A DNA stretch of 64,000 bases, taken from contig NZ_DAOKZA010000001.1 in assembly GCF_035325925.1 (NCBI RefSeq), forward strand, positions 1 to 64,000, given 5' to 3'. This DNA comes from Calidifontimicrobium sp035325925 (lineage in GTDB: Bacteria > Pseudomonadota > Gammaproteobacteria > Burkholderiales > Burkholderiaceae_C). The position numbers were made by a program, and so were the translations under genes. Positions 53,672-63,624 of this stretch are shown here, piece after piece (position 1 is the stretch's first letter; every line of letters starts with the position of its first letter). The notes beneath the pieces are model-generated. The model was given only the letters and a program-made list of their open reading frames with translations, made no database searches and had not been told where the DNA came from.

Positions 53672-54514
53672 TCACCGGTTGTGCCGCTGCATGAACACCA
53701 GCTTCTCGAACAGCGAGACGTCCTGCTCGTTCTTCAGCAGCGCGCCCACCAGCGGCGGCACCGCGACCTTCTCGTCCTTGCTGTGCAGCGCCTCGGCGGG
53801 GATGTCCTCGGCCACCAGCAGCTTGAGCCAGTCGAGCAGCTCCGAGGTGCTGGGCTTCTTCTTCAGCCCGGGCAGGCCGCGCACGTCGTAGAAGCTCTTC
53901 ATCGCCGCGGCGAGCAGCTCGCGCTTCAGTCCGGGGAAGTGCACGTCGACGATGCGCTGCATCGTCTCGGCGTCGGGGAACTTGATGTAGTGGAAGAAGC
54001 AGCGGCGCAGGAAGGCGTCGGGCAGCTCCTTCTCGTTGTTCGACGTGATGATCACCACCGGGCGGTGGCGGGCCCGGATCAGCTGGTGCGTCTCGTAGAC
54101 GAAGAACTCCATCCGGTCGAGCTCGCGCAGCAGGTCGTTCGGGAACTCGATGTCGGCCTTGTCGATCTCGTCGATCAGCAGCGCCACCGGCTGTTCGGCG
54201 GTGAAGGCCTGCCACAGCACACCCTTGACGATGTAGTTGTGGATGTCCTTGACCCGCTCGTCGCCGAGCTGGCTGTCGCGCAGGCGGCTGACCGCGTCGT
54301 ACTCGTACAGCCCCTGCTGGGCCTTGGTCGTGCTCTTGATGTGCCACTGCAGCAGCGGCATCCCCAGCGCGGTGGCCACCTCCTCGGCGAGCATCGTCTT
54401 GCCGGTGCCCGGCTCGCCCTTGACCAGCAGCGGGCGCTTGAGCGTGATCGCCGCGTTGACCGCCAGCATCAGGTCGGGCGTGGCGACGTACTGCTCGGAA
54501 CCGGTGAACTTCAT
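53672..54514 (-). CDS. MoxR-family AAA+ ATPase
   Basis: The 280-residue ATPase starts MKFTGSEQYVATPDLMLAVN (ATG 54514; TTG 54526 would add four residues). Walker A is GEPGTGKT at 33-40, Walker B ALLIDEIDKADIEFPNDLL, with sensor 1 at VVIITSNNEKELPDAFLRRC. MoxR proteins such as CoxD, NorQ and CbbQ remodel or activate metalloenzymes together with a VWA partner; the likely partner here is the CoxE-like gene at 48002-49174. It is divergent from cytochrome c4. Confidence 0.92.
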   Translation of the reverse strand: MKFTGSEQYVATPDLMLAVNAAITLKRPLLVKGEPGTGKTMLAEEVATALGMPLLQWHIKSTTKAQQGLYEYDAVSRLRDSQLGDERVKDIHNYIVKGVLWQAFTAEQPVALLIDEIDKADIEFPNDLLRELDRMEFFVYETHQLIRARHRPVVIITSNNEKELPDAFLRRCFFHYIKFPDAETMQRIVDVHFPGLKRELLAAAMKSFYDVRGLPGLKKKPSTSELLDWLKLLVAEDIPAEALHSKDEKVAVPPLVGALLKNEQDVSLFEKLVFMQRHNR

Positions 54515-54548
54515 GATCTGCGGCAAGGGTACGAATGGGTCGGGCCAG

Positions 54549-54569
54549 TATATAGGCGCCCCCTATAAT
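54549..54569. promoter_or_regulatory. Divergent promoter region between moxR-like gene and cytochrome c4
   Basis: A consensus -10, TATAAT, lies at 54564-54569 for the plus-strand cytochrome gene, 65 bases from its start. TATATA at 54549-54554 reads the same on the minus strand and could serve the AAA gene. The -35 boxes are poor matches. Confidence 0.5.
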
Positions 54570-54634
54570 CGCCGCCGTTTCAGCCCCCGTGCCGCTGCGC
54601 ACGGTTCGCCATCCCTTCCCGCACACGAGAGACG

Positions 54635-55291
54635 ATGAAGCGCGCACTGCTCTTGACGCTGGCCCTGCTCGGGTCGATTTCCGCCGCGACGGCGCAGGAC
54701 GCGGCCGGCAACGCCCAGGACGGCGCACGCAGGGTCGCGATGTGCATCGGCTGCCACGGCATCCCCGGCTACCAGGCGAGTTTCCCCGAGATCCACAAGG
54801 TGCCGATGATCTCGGGCCAGGGCGAGAAGTACCTCGCGGCGGCGCTGCAGGCGTACAAGAAGGGCGAGCGCCGGCACCCGACGATGCGCGCCATCGCGGC
54901 GTCGCTGAACGACAAGGACATCGCCGACCTCTCCGCGTACTACGCCGACCACGGTGCCGCCAACCCCGAGGTGCCCGACACCGCCGCGCCGGCACCGGCG
55001 AAGGTGGCCGAGCTGCTGGCCAAGGGCGCGTGCGTGTCGTGCCACGGCGAGAACTTCAACAAGCCGGTCGACGGCAGCTACCCGAAGATCGCCGGCCAGC
55101 ACGCCGACTACCTCGCGGCGTCGCTGCGCGCGTACCGCACCACCGGCAACGCCAACGTCGGGCGCGCCAACCCGATCATGGCCGGCATGGTGCAGCAGTT
55201 CAGCAACGCCGAGCTGAAGGCGATGGCCGAGTACCTGGCGTCGCTGCCCGGCGACCTGCGCACGGTGCCGCAGCCGCGCTTCCGCCGCTGA
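54635..55291 (+). CDS. Diheme cytochrome c4
   Basis: The 218-residue periplasmic cytochrome has a signal peptide cleaving near ATAQ (residue ~20). Two c-type heme sites are CIGCH (37-41) and CVSCH (133-137), with axial methionines probably in HKVPMISGQ and the late PIMAGM segment. The duplicated fold and the SYPKIAGQHADYLAASLRAYRTT stretch are typical of cytochrome c4, which carries electrons from the bc1 complex to terminal oxidases. ATG 54635 follows ACGAGAGACG. A strong hairpin terminator lies 19 bases past the stop. Confidence 0.95.
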   Translation: MKRALLLTLALLGSISAATAQDAAGNAQDGARRVAMCIGCHGIPGYQASFPEIHKVPMISGQGEKYLAAALQAYKKGERRHPTMRAIAASLNDKDIADLSAYYADHGAANPEVPDTAAPAPAKVAELLAKGACVSCHGENFNKPVDGSYPKIAGQHADYLAASLRAYRTTGNANVGRANPIMAGMVQQFSNAELKAMAEYLASLPGDLRTVPQPRFRR

Positions 55292-55309
55292 CCGCCCGCC
55301 GCATCCGCG

Positions 55310-55334
55310 CGAAGCCGCCCCCCGGGCGGCTTCG
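55310..55334 (+). terminator. Intrinsic terminator after cytochrome c4
   Basis: A perfect 10-bp stem, CGAAGCCGCC with GGCGGCTTCG, encloses a 5-base loop and is followed by TCGTTTCTG, a short T-rich tail. Position right after the stop supports termination. Confidence 0.8.
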
Positions 55335-55397
55335 TCGTTTCTGTCCGGCGCGGCTGTGCCAACATCGCGCCTCGCGAACCGCGACGACGAGGCCACG

Positions 55398-55589
55398 ATG
55401 ATCGAACTGACGCTGCCGACGATGACCTGCGGGCACTGCGTGAAGACCGTCACCGAGACGATCCGCCGCGTCGATGCCCAGGCGCAGGTGACGATCGACC
55501 TGCCGACCCACCGGGTGCGCATCGAGACCACGCAGCCCGCCGAGCCGTTCCGCGCGGCGCTGGCCGAAGAGGGCTACGAGCCGGGGTGA
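55398..55589 (+). CDS. Heavy-metal-associated domain protein (copper chaperone-like)
   Basis: The 63-residue single HMA domain starts MIELTLPTMTCGHCVKTVTE; the CxxC pair in MTCGHC binds Cu(I) or a similar soft metal. A full-length domain ends at LAEEGYEPG. Small proteins like this deliver copper to P-type ATPases or cytochrome oxidase. No copper ATPase is next to it, but cytochrome c4 is upstream beyond a terminator. Confidence 0.9.
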   Translation: MIELTLPTMTCGHCVKTVTETIRRVDAQAQVTIDLPTHRVRIETTQPAEPFRAALAEEGYEPG

Positions 55590-55717
55590 TCGGGGCTTGC
55601 GGCAGCGGTCGCGGCCGCGCGCGCCGCGCCGGCGCCCGCGGTCGGGTTTGCCCCGCGGGCACGCCGCGGGCGCGTGCCTACACTCGCCGTCTTGCCATGT
55701 CACCCGCGAGGGCCGCG

Positions 55718-57313
55718 ATGAAGACGCTCACGTTCCTGCGCCCGCTCCTCGGGCTCGCCGCGCTGTGCGCCGCCCTGTGGGCGGTGCCCGCCGCCGCGCA
55801 GACGCTGCGCTGGGCCAGCCAGGGCGACCCGCAGACCATGGACCCGCACTCGCAGAACGAGTCCATGACCAACATGATGAACGGCCAGGTCTACGAGCGG
55901 CTGGTGCGCCGCGACCGGCAGCTCAACATCGTGCCCGGCCTGGCCACCGAGTGGCAGCAGGTCGGCCCGCTGCTGTGGCGCTTCAAGCTGCGCCCCGGCG
56001 TGAAGTTCCACGACGGCAGCGCCTTCGGCGCCGACGACGTGGTCTATTCGGTGCAGCGCGCGCAGGCGCCGACCTCGCAGATCGCCAACTACGCCAACGG
56101 CGTCGGCCGCCCGGTGAAGGTCGACGACCTGACCGTCGAGTTCCACCTGGACAAGGTCAACCCGATCTTCCTGCAGCACCTCGACGCGCTGTGGATGATG
56201 AGCAAGTCGTGGTCCGAGAAGCACGGCGTGACGCGCCCGCTCGACTTCAAGAACAAGGAGGAGAGCCACGCGTCGCTGAACGCCAACGGCACCGGCCCGT
56301 ACCTGCTCGTGAGCCGCCAGCCCGGCATCCGCACCACCTACCGGCGCAACCCCGCGTGGTGGGACCGCCACGAGGGCAACGTGCAGGAGATCGTGTTCAC
56401 GCCGATCGCCAACGACGCGACGCGGCTGGCGGCGCTGGTGTCGGGCGAGATCGACTTCGTGCTCGACCCGGCGCCTCGCGACGTGCCGCGGCTGCGCGCG
56501 ACGCCGGGCGTGAAGGTGATCGACGGGCCCGAGAACCGCATCGTCTTCATCGGCATGGACCAGCACCGCGACGAGCTGCTGCACGGCAGCGTCAAGGACC
56601 GCAACCCGTTCAAGGACGTGCGCGTGCGCCGCGCGCTGTACCACGCGGTCGACATCGAGACGATGCGCACGCGGCTGATGAACGGCCAGAGCCACCCCAC
56701 CGGCGGGCTGACGCCGTCGCCGCTGGGCAGCTACAACGACGCCGACATCGAGAAGCGCCTGCCGTACGACGTCGCGCTGGCGCGCCGGCTGATGGCCGAG
56801 GCCGGCTACGCGAACGGCTTCGAGGTCACGCTCGACTGCCCGAACAACCGCTACGTCAACGACGAGGAGATCTGCATCGCGCTGGCCGGCATGTGGGCGC
56901 AGATCGGCGTGCGGGTGCGCGTCAACGCGATGCCGCGCGCCACCTACTTCCCCAAGCTCGAGAAGTACGACACCAGCATGTACATGCTCGGCTGGGGCGG
57001 CGCGGTGACCGACGCCGAGACGACGCTGACGCCGGTGATGCGCAACCCCGGCGACAAGGGCGTGGGTTTCTACAACTACGGCCGCTCGCGCAACGACAAG
57101 TTCGACGAACTGGCCGCCGCGTCGAGCGTCGAGGCCGACCCGGCCAAGCGCGAGCAGCTCGTCAAGGCGGCGCTGCGCGAGTTCAAGGAGCAGGTGCACG
57201 TCCTCCCGCTGCACCGGCAGGTGATCCCGTGGGCCGCGCGCGCGAACGTCGACGTCGTGCACCGCGCCGACAACTGGTTCGAGGTGCAGTGGGTGAACGT
57301 GCGGCCGCGCTAG
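55718..57313 (+). CDS. Peptide-type ABC substrate-binding protein (SBP family 5), orphan
   Basis: The 531-residue periplasmic binding protein has a signal peptide (LLGLAALCAALWAVPAAA) and mature start QTLRWASQGDPQTMDPHSQNE. KFHDGSAFGADDVVYSVQRAQ and DRNPFKDVRVRRALYHAVDIE are shared with the paralogue at 27733-29376. I prefer ATG 55718 (GAGGGCC upstream) over ATG 55697. No permease or ATPase genes are near, so it must use a transporter encoded elsewhere. It converges with glgP 16 bases away. Confidence 0.87.
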   Translation: MKTLTFLRPLLGLAALCAALWAVPAAAQTLRWASQGDPQTMDPHSQNESMTNMMNGQVYERLVRRDRQLNIVPGLATEWQQVGPLLWRFKLRPGVKFHDGSAFGADDVVYSVQRAQAPTSQIANYANGVGRPVKVDDLTVEFHLDKVNPIFLQHLDALWMMSKSWSEKHGVTRPLDFKNKEESHASLNANGTGPYLLVSRQPGIRTTYRRNPAWWDRHEGNVQEIVFTPIANDATRLAALVSGEIDFVLDPAPRDVPRLRATPGVKVIDGPENRIVFIGMDQHRDELLHGSVKDRNPFKDVRVRRALYHAVDIETMRTRLMNGQSHPTGGLTPSPLGSYNDADIEKRLPYDVALARRLMAEAGYANGFEVTLDCPNNRYVNDEEICIALAGMWAQIGVRVRVNAMPRATYFPKLEKYDTSMYMLGWGGAVTDAETTLTPVMRNPGDKGVGFYNYGRSRNDKFDELAAASSVEADPAKREQLVKAALREFKEQVHVLPLHRQVIPWAARANVDVVHRADNWFEVQWVNVRPR

Positions 57314-57329
57314 GCGGCGCGCCTTCGCC

Positions 57330-59027
57330 TCAGCCGAAGTACGCCTTGCGCACGTACTGGTCGACCATGCGCTCGGTGTTGAAGAACGAGCCGTTCAGCG
57401 CGATGGCGTGCTTCATCACGTCGATGTAGCGGTCGCGGTCGCGGTAGTACAGCGGCAGGATCACGTTCTCGAGCTTGTTGTACAGCGCCGCCGCGTCGCC
57501 GGCGCGGTCTTCGCCGGCGGCGGTGGCGTGGCCGTTGCTGATCGCCCAGCCGGTGACGCCCTCGATGCAGCCCTCCATCCACCAGCCGTCGAGCACCGAC
57601 AGCTGCGGCACGCCGTTGACCGCCGCCTTCATCCCGCTGGTGCCCGACGCCTCGAGCGGCGGCAGCGGCGTGTTCAGCCACAGGTCGACGCCCGAGACCA
57701 TGAGCCGCGCGAGCGCCATGTCGTAGTCCTCGAGCCAGACCACCTCGAGCTTGCCGCGCAGCGCGGCGATGTGCTCGAACACGCGACGGATCAGTTCCTT
57801 GCCGCCGCCGTCGCGCGGGTGCGCCTTGCCGGCGTAGACGATCTGGATCGGGCCGGCGGCATGGTGCAGCGCGAGCAGCCGGTGCAGGTCGTGGAACAGC
57901 AGGTCGGGGCGCTTGTAGGGCGTCGCGCGGCGCGCGAAGCCGAGCGTGAACACGTTGGCGAACAGGCCGGCGTCGCAGCGCGCGTTGACCTCGGCGACCA
58001 GCGCCTCCTTGGCCTGCTGGTGCGCCGCCCACAGTTCCTGGCGCGGGATGCCCAGCGCGTAGCGCAGGCTGGCGTTGTCGTCGCGCCACGCGGTGATGTG
58101 CCGGTCGAACAGCGCCTGCAGCGGCGGCGCGGCCCAGAAGCCGGCGTGCACGCCGTTGGTGATCGAGTCGACCTTGTAGTGGGTGAACATCTGCCGCGAC
58201 ACCTCGCCGTGGCGCTTGGCCACGCCGTTGACGTAGTGGCTGTTGTCCAGCGCGAGGTAGGTCATGTTCAGCTTGCCGTCCAGGCAGAACTCGATCGCGC
58301 TGCGGTCGTACGCGTGGCCGTAGCAGGTCAGCACCTCGCGCAGCAGGCGCAGCGGGAACTGGTCGTGCCCGGCGGGCACTGGCGTGTGCGTGGTGAACAC
58401 GCACAGCGGGCGCACCGCCTCGGACAGGTCTCGCGTGACCACGCTCTGTCCGCGGCGCAGCATCTCCTCGTGACCGAGTTCGAGCACCAGCAGCGCCGCG
58501 TGCCCTTCGTTCATGTGGTAGCGCGACAGCCCGTCGTAGCCGAGGGCGCGCAGCATGCGCACGCCGCCGATGCCCAGCACGATCTCCTGCAGCAGCCGGT
58601 AGCGTTCGTCGCCGCCGTACAGGTGGTCGGTGATGCGGCGGTCGTCGTCGGCGTTGTCGGGCAGGTCGGTGTCGAGCAGCAGCACCGGCACCACGTGCCC
58701 GCCGTGGCCCTTGACCTCGTCGCGCCAGGCGCGCAGCAGCACGTCGCGCCCGGCGATGTTCACGCGCACGCGCGCCGGCATCTCGGCCAGCACGTCCTCG
58801 GGGCGCCAGGTCCAGGGTTCTTCGCGCTGCTGGCCGACGGCGTCGAGCCGCTGGCGGAAGTAGCCCTGGCGGTGCACCAGCGACACCGCGACCATCGGCA
58901 CGCCGCCGTCGGCGGCCGAGCGGATCGTGTCGCCGGCGAGCACGCCGAGGCCGCCGCTGTAGGTGGGCAGCGCGTCGGCCAGCGCGATCTCCATCGAGAA
59001 ATAGGCGATGCGGGTGTGGGCGGGCAT
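57330..59027 (-). CDS. glgP: Alpha-glucan (glycogen) phosphorylase, short bacterial type
   Basis: This 565-residue GT35 enzyme releases glucose 1-phosphate from alpha-1,4-glucans. It begins RIAYFSMEIALADALPTYSGGLGVLAGD, the start of the shorter phosphorylase class (about 550-850 residues, distinct from the ~800-residue MalP/GlgP type). The PLP lysine is K467 in EASGTSGMKAAVNGV. HMNEGHAALLVLEL and TPVPAGHDQFP are conserved active-site loops. No other glycogen gene is nearby, so it is isolated here. Confidence 0.92.
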   Translation of the reverse strand: MPAHTRIAYFSMEIALADALPTYSGGLGVLAGDTIRSAADGGVPMVAVSLVHRQGYFRQRLDAVGQQREEPWTWRPEDVLAEMPARVRVNIAGRDVLLRAWRDEVKGHGGHVVPVLLLDTDLPDNADDDRRITDHLYGGDERYRLLQEIVLGIGGVRMLRALGYDGLSRYHMNEGHAALLVLELGHEEMLRRGQSVVTRDLSEAVRPLCVFTTHTPVPAGHDQFPLRLLREVLTCYGHAYDRSAIEFCLDGKLNMTYLALDNSHYVNGVAKRHGEVSRQMFTHYKVDSITNGVHAGFWAAPPLQALFDRHITAWRDDNASLRYALGIPRQELWAAHQQAKEALVAEVNARCDAGLFANVFTLGFARRATPYKRPDLLFHDLHRLLALHHAAGPIQIVYAGKAHPRDGGGKELIRRVFEHIAALRGKLEVVWLEDYDMALARLMVSGVDLWLNTPLPPLEASGTSGMKAAVNGVPQLSVLDGWWMEGCIEGVTGWAISNGHATAAGEDRAGDAAALYNKLENVILPLYYRDRDRYIDVMKHAIALNGSFFNTERMVDQYVRKAYFG

Positions 59028-59097
59028 GGTGCGCAGGCGGTGGGCGGCGCCGCCACTCTAACCCGGGAGCCGACGTGCGGCCGTCGGCGCGCCGCGC

Positions 59098-59742
59098 TCA
59101 GTCCTCGGCGGCGTCGAGCAGCCGCTCGCGGATCGCCCAGCGCACCACCGCGGCGATGTCGGTCAGCCCGAGCTTGGCCATCAGCCGGCTGCGGTAGGTG
59201 TCGACGGTCTTCGGCGACAGGTGCAGCGCCTCGCCGATCGTCGCGCTCGACGCGCCGCGCGCGACCATCACGAGCACCTGCTGCTCGCGCGGCGACAGGG
59301 CGTCGAGCGAGTCCGACGCCGGCGCGTCGCCGGTCAGCACGCTGGCGGCGAACTCGGCAGCCTGCGGCGACAGGTAGCGCCGGCCGGCGGCGACCGCGTC
59401 GACGGCCTGCAGCAGCTCGGTGCTCGGCGAACCCTTGAGCAGGTAGCCCCAGGCGCCGTGGCGCATCGCCTCGGCGACGTGGCGCGGCTGGTCGGACATC
59501 GTCAGCACGATCGCTCGCACCGCCAGCTGCCGGCGTTGCAGCTCGGCGAGCAGCTCCAGGCCCGAGCGCTGACCCAGGCGCAGATCGAGCAGCGCGATGT
59601 CGGGTTGCAGTCGCGCCAGTTCGGCCAGCGCCGGTGTCGGGCCGGCCGCTTCGCCGACGATCTCGTGGCCTGCGGCGCCGAGCACCAGGCGCAGCCCGTC
59701 GCGCACGATCGCGTGGTCATCGATCAGGTAGATCCGGCTCAT
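59098..59742 (-). CDS. NarL/FixJ-type response regulator
   Basis: The 214-residue regulator starts at ATG 59742 (MSRIYLIDDHAIVRDGL). The receiver has the acidic pair DD near residue 8, phospho-acceptor Asp in PDIALLDLRLGQRSGLELL and Lys in YLLKGSPS. The C-terminal LuxR-type helix-turn-helix is LSPREQQVLVMVARGASSATIGEAL and LSPKTVDTYRSRLMAKLG. It overlaps the 3' end of the histidine kinase gene by 26 bases, so the two form a two-component pair. Target genes unknown. Confidence 0.93.
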   Translation of the reverse strand: MSRIYLIDDHAIVRDGLRLVLGAAGHEIVGEAAGPTPALAELARLQPDIALLDLRLGQRSGLELLAELQRRQLAVRAIVLTMSDQPRHVAEAMRHGAWGYLLKGSPSTELLQAVDAVAAGRRYLSPQAAEFAASVLTGDAPASDSLDALSPREQQVLVMVARGASSATIGEALHLSPKTVDTYRSRLMAKLGLTDIAAVVRWAIRERLLDAAED

Positions 59743-62700
59743 CGGCAGGGGTCCAGACAAGCCCGACGATGGTGCCACGGCCCACCTCGCCGTGCACCGT
59801 CAGCGTCGCGCCGATGGCCAGTGCGCGCTCGCGCATGCCGACCAGCCCCAGGTGCCCGGGCCGGCTGGAGGTCGACGCCGGCACGCCGCCGACGCCGTCG
59901 TCGCGGATCGCCAGCCGCATCTCGCCGCCGTCGCCGTCGAGATGCACGACGATGTTCGACGCCCGGGCATGTTGCAGCGCGTTGGCCAGCGCCTCGCGCG
60001 CGATCAGCGATCATGAACGCCGCGTACTCGACATCGGCCGGCCAGCGGTGATCGGCCAGTCGCGCGGCGACCTCGAGCCGCAGCGCCGGCCGTTCGTCGA
60101 CCGGGCGCTGGCGCCGCAGCTCGTTGTCCAGTGCCGCGGCCAGCCCGCGGTCGTCGAGCAGCGGCGGGCGCAGATCGCCGAGCACGTTGCGGATCTGGCG
60201 GTTCGCGGCCTCGATCAGCGTCCTCAGCCGGCCGTGCTGCAGCGAGGCCGGCGGCCCGACGGGCGCCGGCAGCGCCTCCCAGTGCAGGCGCAAGGCGCTG
60301 AGCGTCTGTCCGAGCTCGTCGTGCAACGCCTGCGCCAGCCGGCGGGTGGTCTGCTTCTCCTGTGCCAGCAGGCGCTGGGTCAGCTGCATCAGTTCGCTGC
60401 GCGTGGCCTCGATCGCGCGTTCGTGTGCCACGCGCTGCGTGACGTCGCGCAGGATCGCCGTCAGCACCGGCTGCCCGTGCACGACCGCCTTCGAGATCGA
60501 CGCCTCGAGCTCGACCGCGCGCCCGTCGGCGTGCCGCGCCTGAACGGGCCCCGCGCCCATCGGGCGTCGCGCCACCGCGCAGCGCAGGAACGCCGCCAGC
60601 TGCGCGTCGTGTGCGTGCTGCGCAGGTTCGGGAACCAGCTGTCGCACCGGCTGGCCGATCATCCGGGCGGCCGGGACGCCGAAGATGCGTTCCGCCGCCG
60701 GGTTGAACAGCGTGATGCGCCCGGCCGCGTCGATCGAGACGATCGCGTCGCTGGCGCCGTCGACGATCGCCGACAACCGCGCGCGGCTGTCGGCCAGTGC
60801 CTGTTCGGCGCGATGGCGCTCGGTGATGTCGTTGCAGGTGATCACCGCGCCGGCGAAGCCGCCGGCGTCGTCGTGCAGCGGAAACGCATTGAGCGACACG
60901 ACGCGTCGCTGCGCATCCGGCCGCTCGATGGCGACGACCAGGCCGCGCACCTCGGCCTCGCCGCTGCGCAGCCGCTCGAAAGGATGCGCTTCGCGCGGGA
61001 GCTCGCCGCCGCCGGGCCACGCGCGCTGCCACGGCACGCGCTCGAAGTGCTGCCCGACGATGTCCGCGGCGCCGATGCCCAGGATGCGCAGCACCGCGCG
61101 GTTGGCCAGCGTGTAGTGCCCCCGCGCGTCGATCAGCGCCAGCCCCTCGGCCATCGTCTGCACCACGCGCTCGAGCTGCTCGCGGCTGCGGCGCAGCGCC
61201 AGTTCCGCCTGCTTGCGTGCGGTGACGTCCATGCCGATGCCGACCAGCCGCCGCGCGCGGCCGCCGCTGCGCAGCGCGCGACCGTGGATCGCGTGCCAGC
61301 GCGACCCCTGGGGATGCGCCACGCGGAACTCGACGCTCAGCGGCGCGTCGCGGCGAAGTGCGCGCCGAACGGCGCGGCGCAACGCGCTGCGGTCGTCCGG
61401 GTGGACCGCCTCGAAGGTCTGGGCGACGGTGCGCGGCAGCCGCTCGGCGGTCACGCCGAACACCTTCTCGTAGCCGGGCGACCAGGCCAGGCGCGGCTCC
61501 GGGGTGTCCAGGTCGACGTCCCAGGTGCCGATGTGCGCCGCCTCGATCGCCAGGCGCAGCCGGGCTTCGCTGCGCTCGAGCGCGTGGTGCAGCTCGCGCT
61601 GCTCGGTCACGTCGCGAAGGATCACGCCGTAGCGCGCGGACCCCGGCGCCAGGCCGAGCGCGTACACCGAACCCTCGAGCGAACGCGGGCGGGCGTCGGC
61701 GGTGCCCGACGCCGCGGCCACCGCGCAGTGACCGGCGCGCAACGCCTGCTCGAGCCAGCCGGCCACGGCGTCGCCGGCGTCGACCAGCTCGGCCAGCGGG
61801 CGACCGATCGCTTCGGACGCGGCGCGGCCGCTCAGCCGCTCGGCACCGCGGCTCCACTCGAGCACGCGCCCTTCGCGGTCCAGCGTCGCGAGCAGGTCGT
61901 CGACGGCGGCGTCGGCGAGCGCACGCAGCCGCCCGGCCAGCGCGTCGGCGCGGGCACGCGCGATGCGCTCGGCGCGGACGTCCTGCACCACGGCGATCGC
62001 GCCGTCGAGCCGGCCCTCGGCGTCGACCAGCGGCACCAGCTGCCACTGCACCGCGACGCGGCCGCCATCGGGGCGCAGCGCGTCGAAGCGCGCCGCGACC
62101 TCGCCGGGCGGTTCGGCCAGCTGGTCGAACAGGCGCAGGAATTCGCCGCGCTCGACGGCGTCGAACAGGAACTCGGCGGCGAGGCGCCCGCGCACCTGCT
62201 CGGTGGTCCAGCCCAGCAGCCGCGTGTAGCTCGGGTTCAGGTACTCGACGCGCAGGTCGCGGTCGACCAGCGCGACGCCCACGGGCAGGTGGTCGATCAC
62301 GCGCTTGAGTTCGCGCGCGCCGCGGGCGAGCCGGCCGACCAGCGTCTCGCGCCCGGGGGGTGCCGGGGCGGCGGCGAGCTCGCGTGCGATGGCGTCGACG
62401 CCCTCGGCCATCGACCGCGGCTGCGGCGCCGCCTGCAGGCGCGCCAGCACGCTGTCGAACACCGGGTCCCAGGGGCGCAGCAGCCGCCGCGCGAGCAGGT
62501 AGCCGGCCAATCCCAGCGCCAGCGCGGCGAGCGTGGCCAGCGCCAGCATCGAGCGCGTCACGACCTGCACCGGCTGCAGCGCGACGTCGCGGTCCTGCAG
62601 CACCAGCACACGCCAGGGCAGCGCAGCCCCCGCGTACCCGCCGAGGTCGCGCGACGCGGCGAAGTGGCTGCGCCCATCGGCGTCGCGCACGCCGCCGGCC

Positions 62701-63434
62701 GGGCCGGGCGCGGCCGGCAGCACCGGCGGGGGCGCGGTGTTCAGCACGCTGCGGCCGTCGGCGCGCGACAGCAGGTGCGCCTGCAGCCCGAACTCGCGCG
62801 CGACGGCGGCCGGTCCGGTGGCCGCCTCGAGCAGCCGCTCGATGCCGCCGGCGTCCACCTGCGCGACGAGGACGCCCAGCAACCGGCCCTGCGCGTCGTG
62901 CACCGGCTCGCCGATGTCGAGCCGTGGCGTCGTGCGCTGACCCGACGGCGCGGCGTCGACGACGCCGATCCAGCCGGCGGTGCGTGCGCGTCGAAACGCC
63001 GGGTCGTCGGCGATCGACTGCCCCTCCAGCCGGCCCTGCGTGGCGGCGACGACCTGCCCGGCGGTCGACACGAGAGCCAGCCACACGAACTGGCCCGATG
63101 CGCCGGTCAGGGACTCGAGCTCGGCGCGCACGCGCTCGGCCGGGGGCTGACCCTGCAACCGCGGCGAGCGGGCGAGCCACTGCACCTGCAGCACCCGGGC
63201 GTCGAGCGCGTCGGCCAGCTCGCGCGCGAGCGTGGCCGCGCGGTGCTCGACGCGCAGCAGCGTGCGCCGCGACAGGTCCTCGACGAGCAGCGTGCGCGTG
63301 ACGACCAGCAAGACGGCGGTCGTCGCCACCACCGCCAGCGCCGGCAGCAGGGCGTAGCGCACCGGCAGCGGCCAGCGCGCCGCAGCCGCCGTGCTTCGGT
63401 CGTCGCCATCAGGGCGGCTGCGGGTCATGGCCAT
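59717..63434 (-). CDS. Multi-PAS sensor histidine kinase (NarX/DegS type), broken by a frameshift
   Basis: Restoring one 7-bp deletion gives a 1236-residue protein. From ATG 63434: span ~22-44, an extracytoplasmic dCACHE-like sensor (~50-270), second span (~275-297), five PAS domains (openings at LPVGVALVDRDLRVEY, DDLLATLDREGRVLEW, AHIGTWDVDLDTPEP, AEGLALIDARGHYTL, SDAIVSIDAAGRITL) and a HisKA_3 dimerisation helix with H1038 in ALHDELGQ. At 60000-60013 the 7-mer GCGATCA is duplicated, shifting the frame just before the ATP-binding domain. The remainder (REALANALQHARAS, RDDGVGGVP, LGLVGMRERALAIG) continues in another frame to 59717. Without correction the kinase lacks its catalytic domain. Confidence 0.85.
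60000..60013. repeat. 7-bp tandem duplication causing the kinase frameshift
   Basis: GCGATCA occurs twice in a row on the plus strand. Removing one copy turns the minus-strand reading into FMIAREALANALQHA, the expected N-box helix of the HATPase domain, and makes the whole gene length divisible by three. The duplication may be a real mutation, a slippage-prone switch or an assembly error. Confidence 0.85.
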
Positions 63435-63624
63435 CGCGGTGTGTCGCCTCCTGCGCCGCGCCCGACGCTCGACGGCCCGCATGCTCGCGCCCGGCGCGCC
63501 TGCCAATGTAGGGGAATCTTGACGCTGCGTGTGCGGGGCGCCTCGACGCGGCGCCGGCATGCCTCGCGCGCGGGCGGGCCGGGCCGATCATGTCGCACGT
63601 CCATTGCGATCTTGCTGCCCCACC

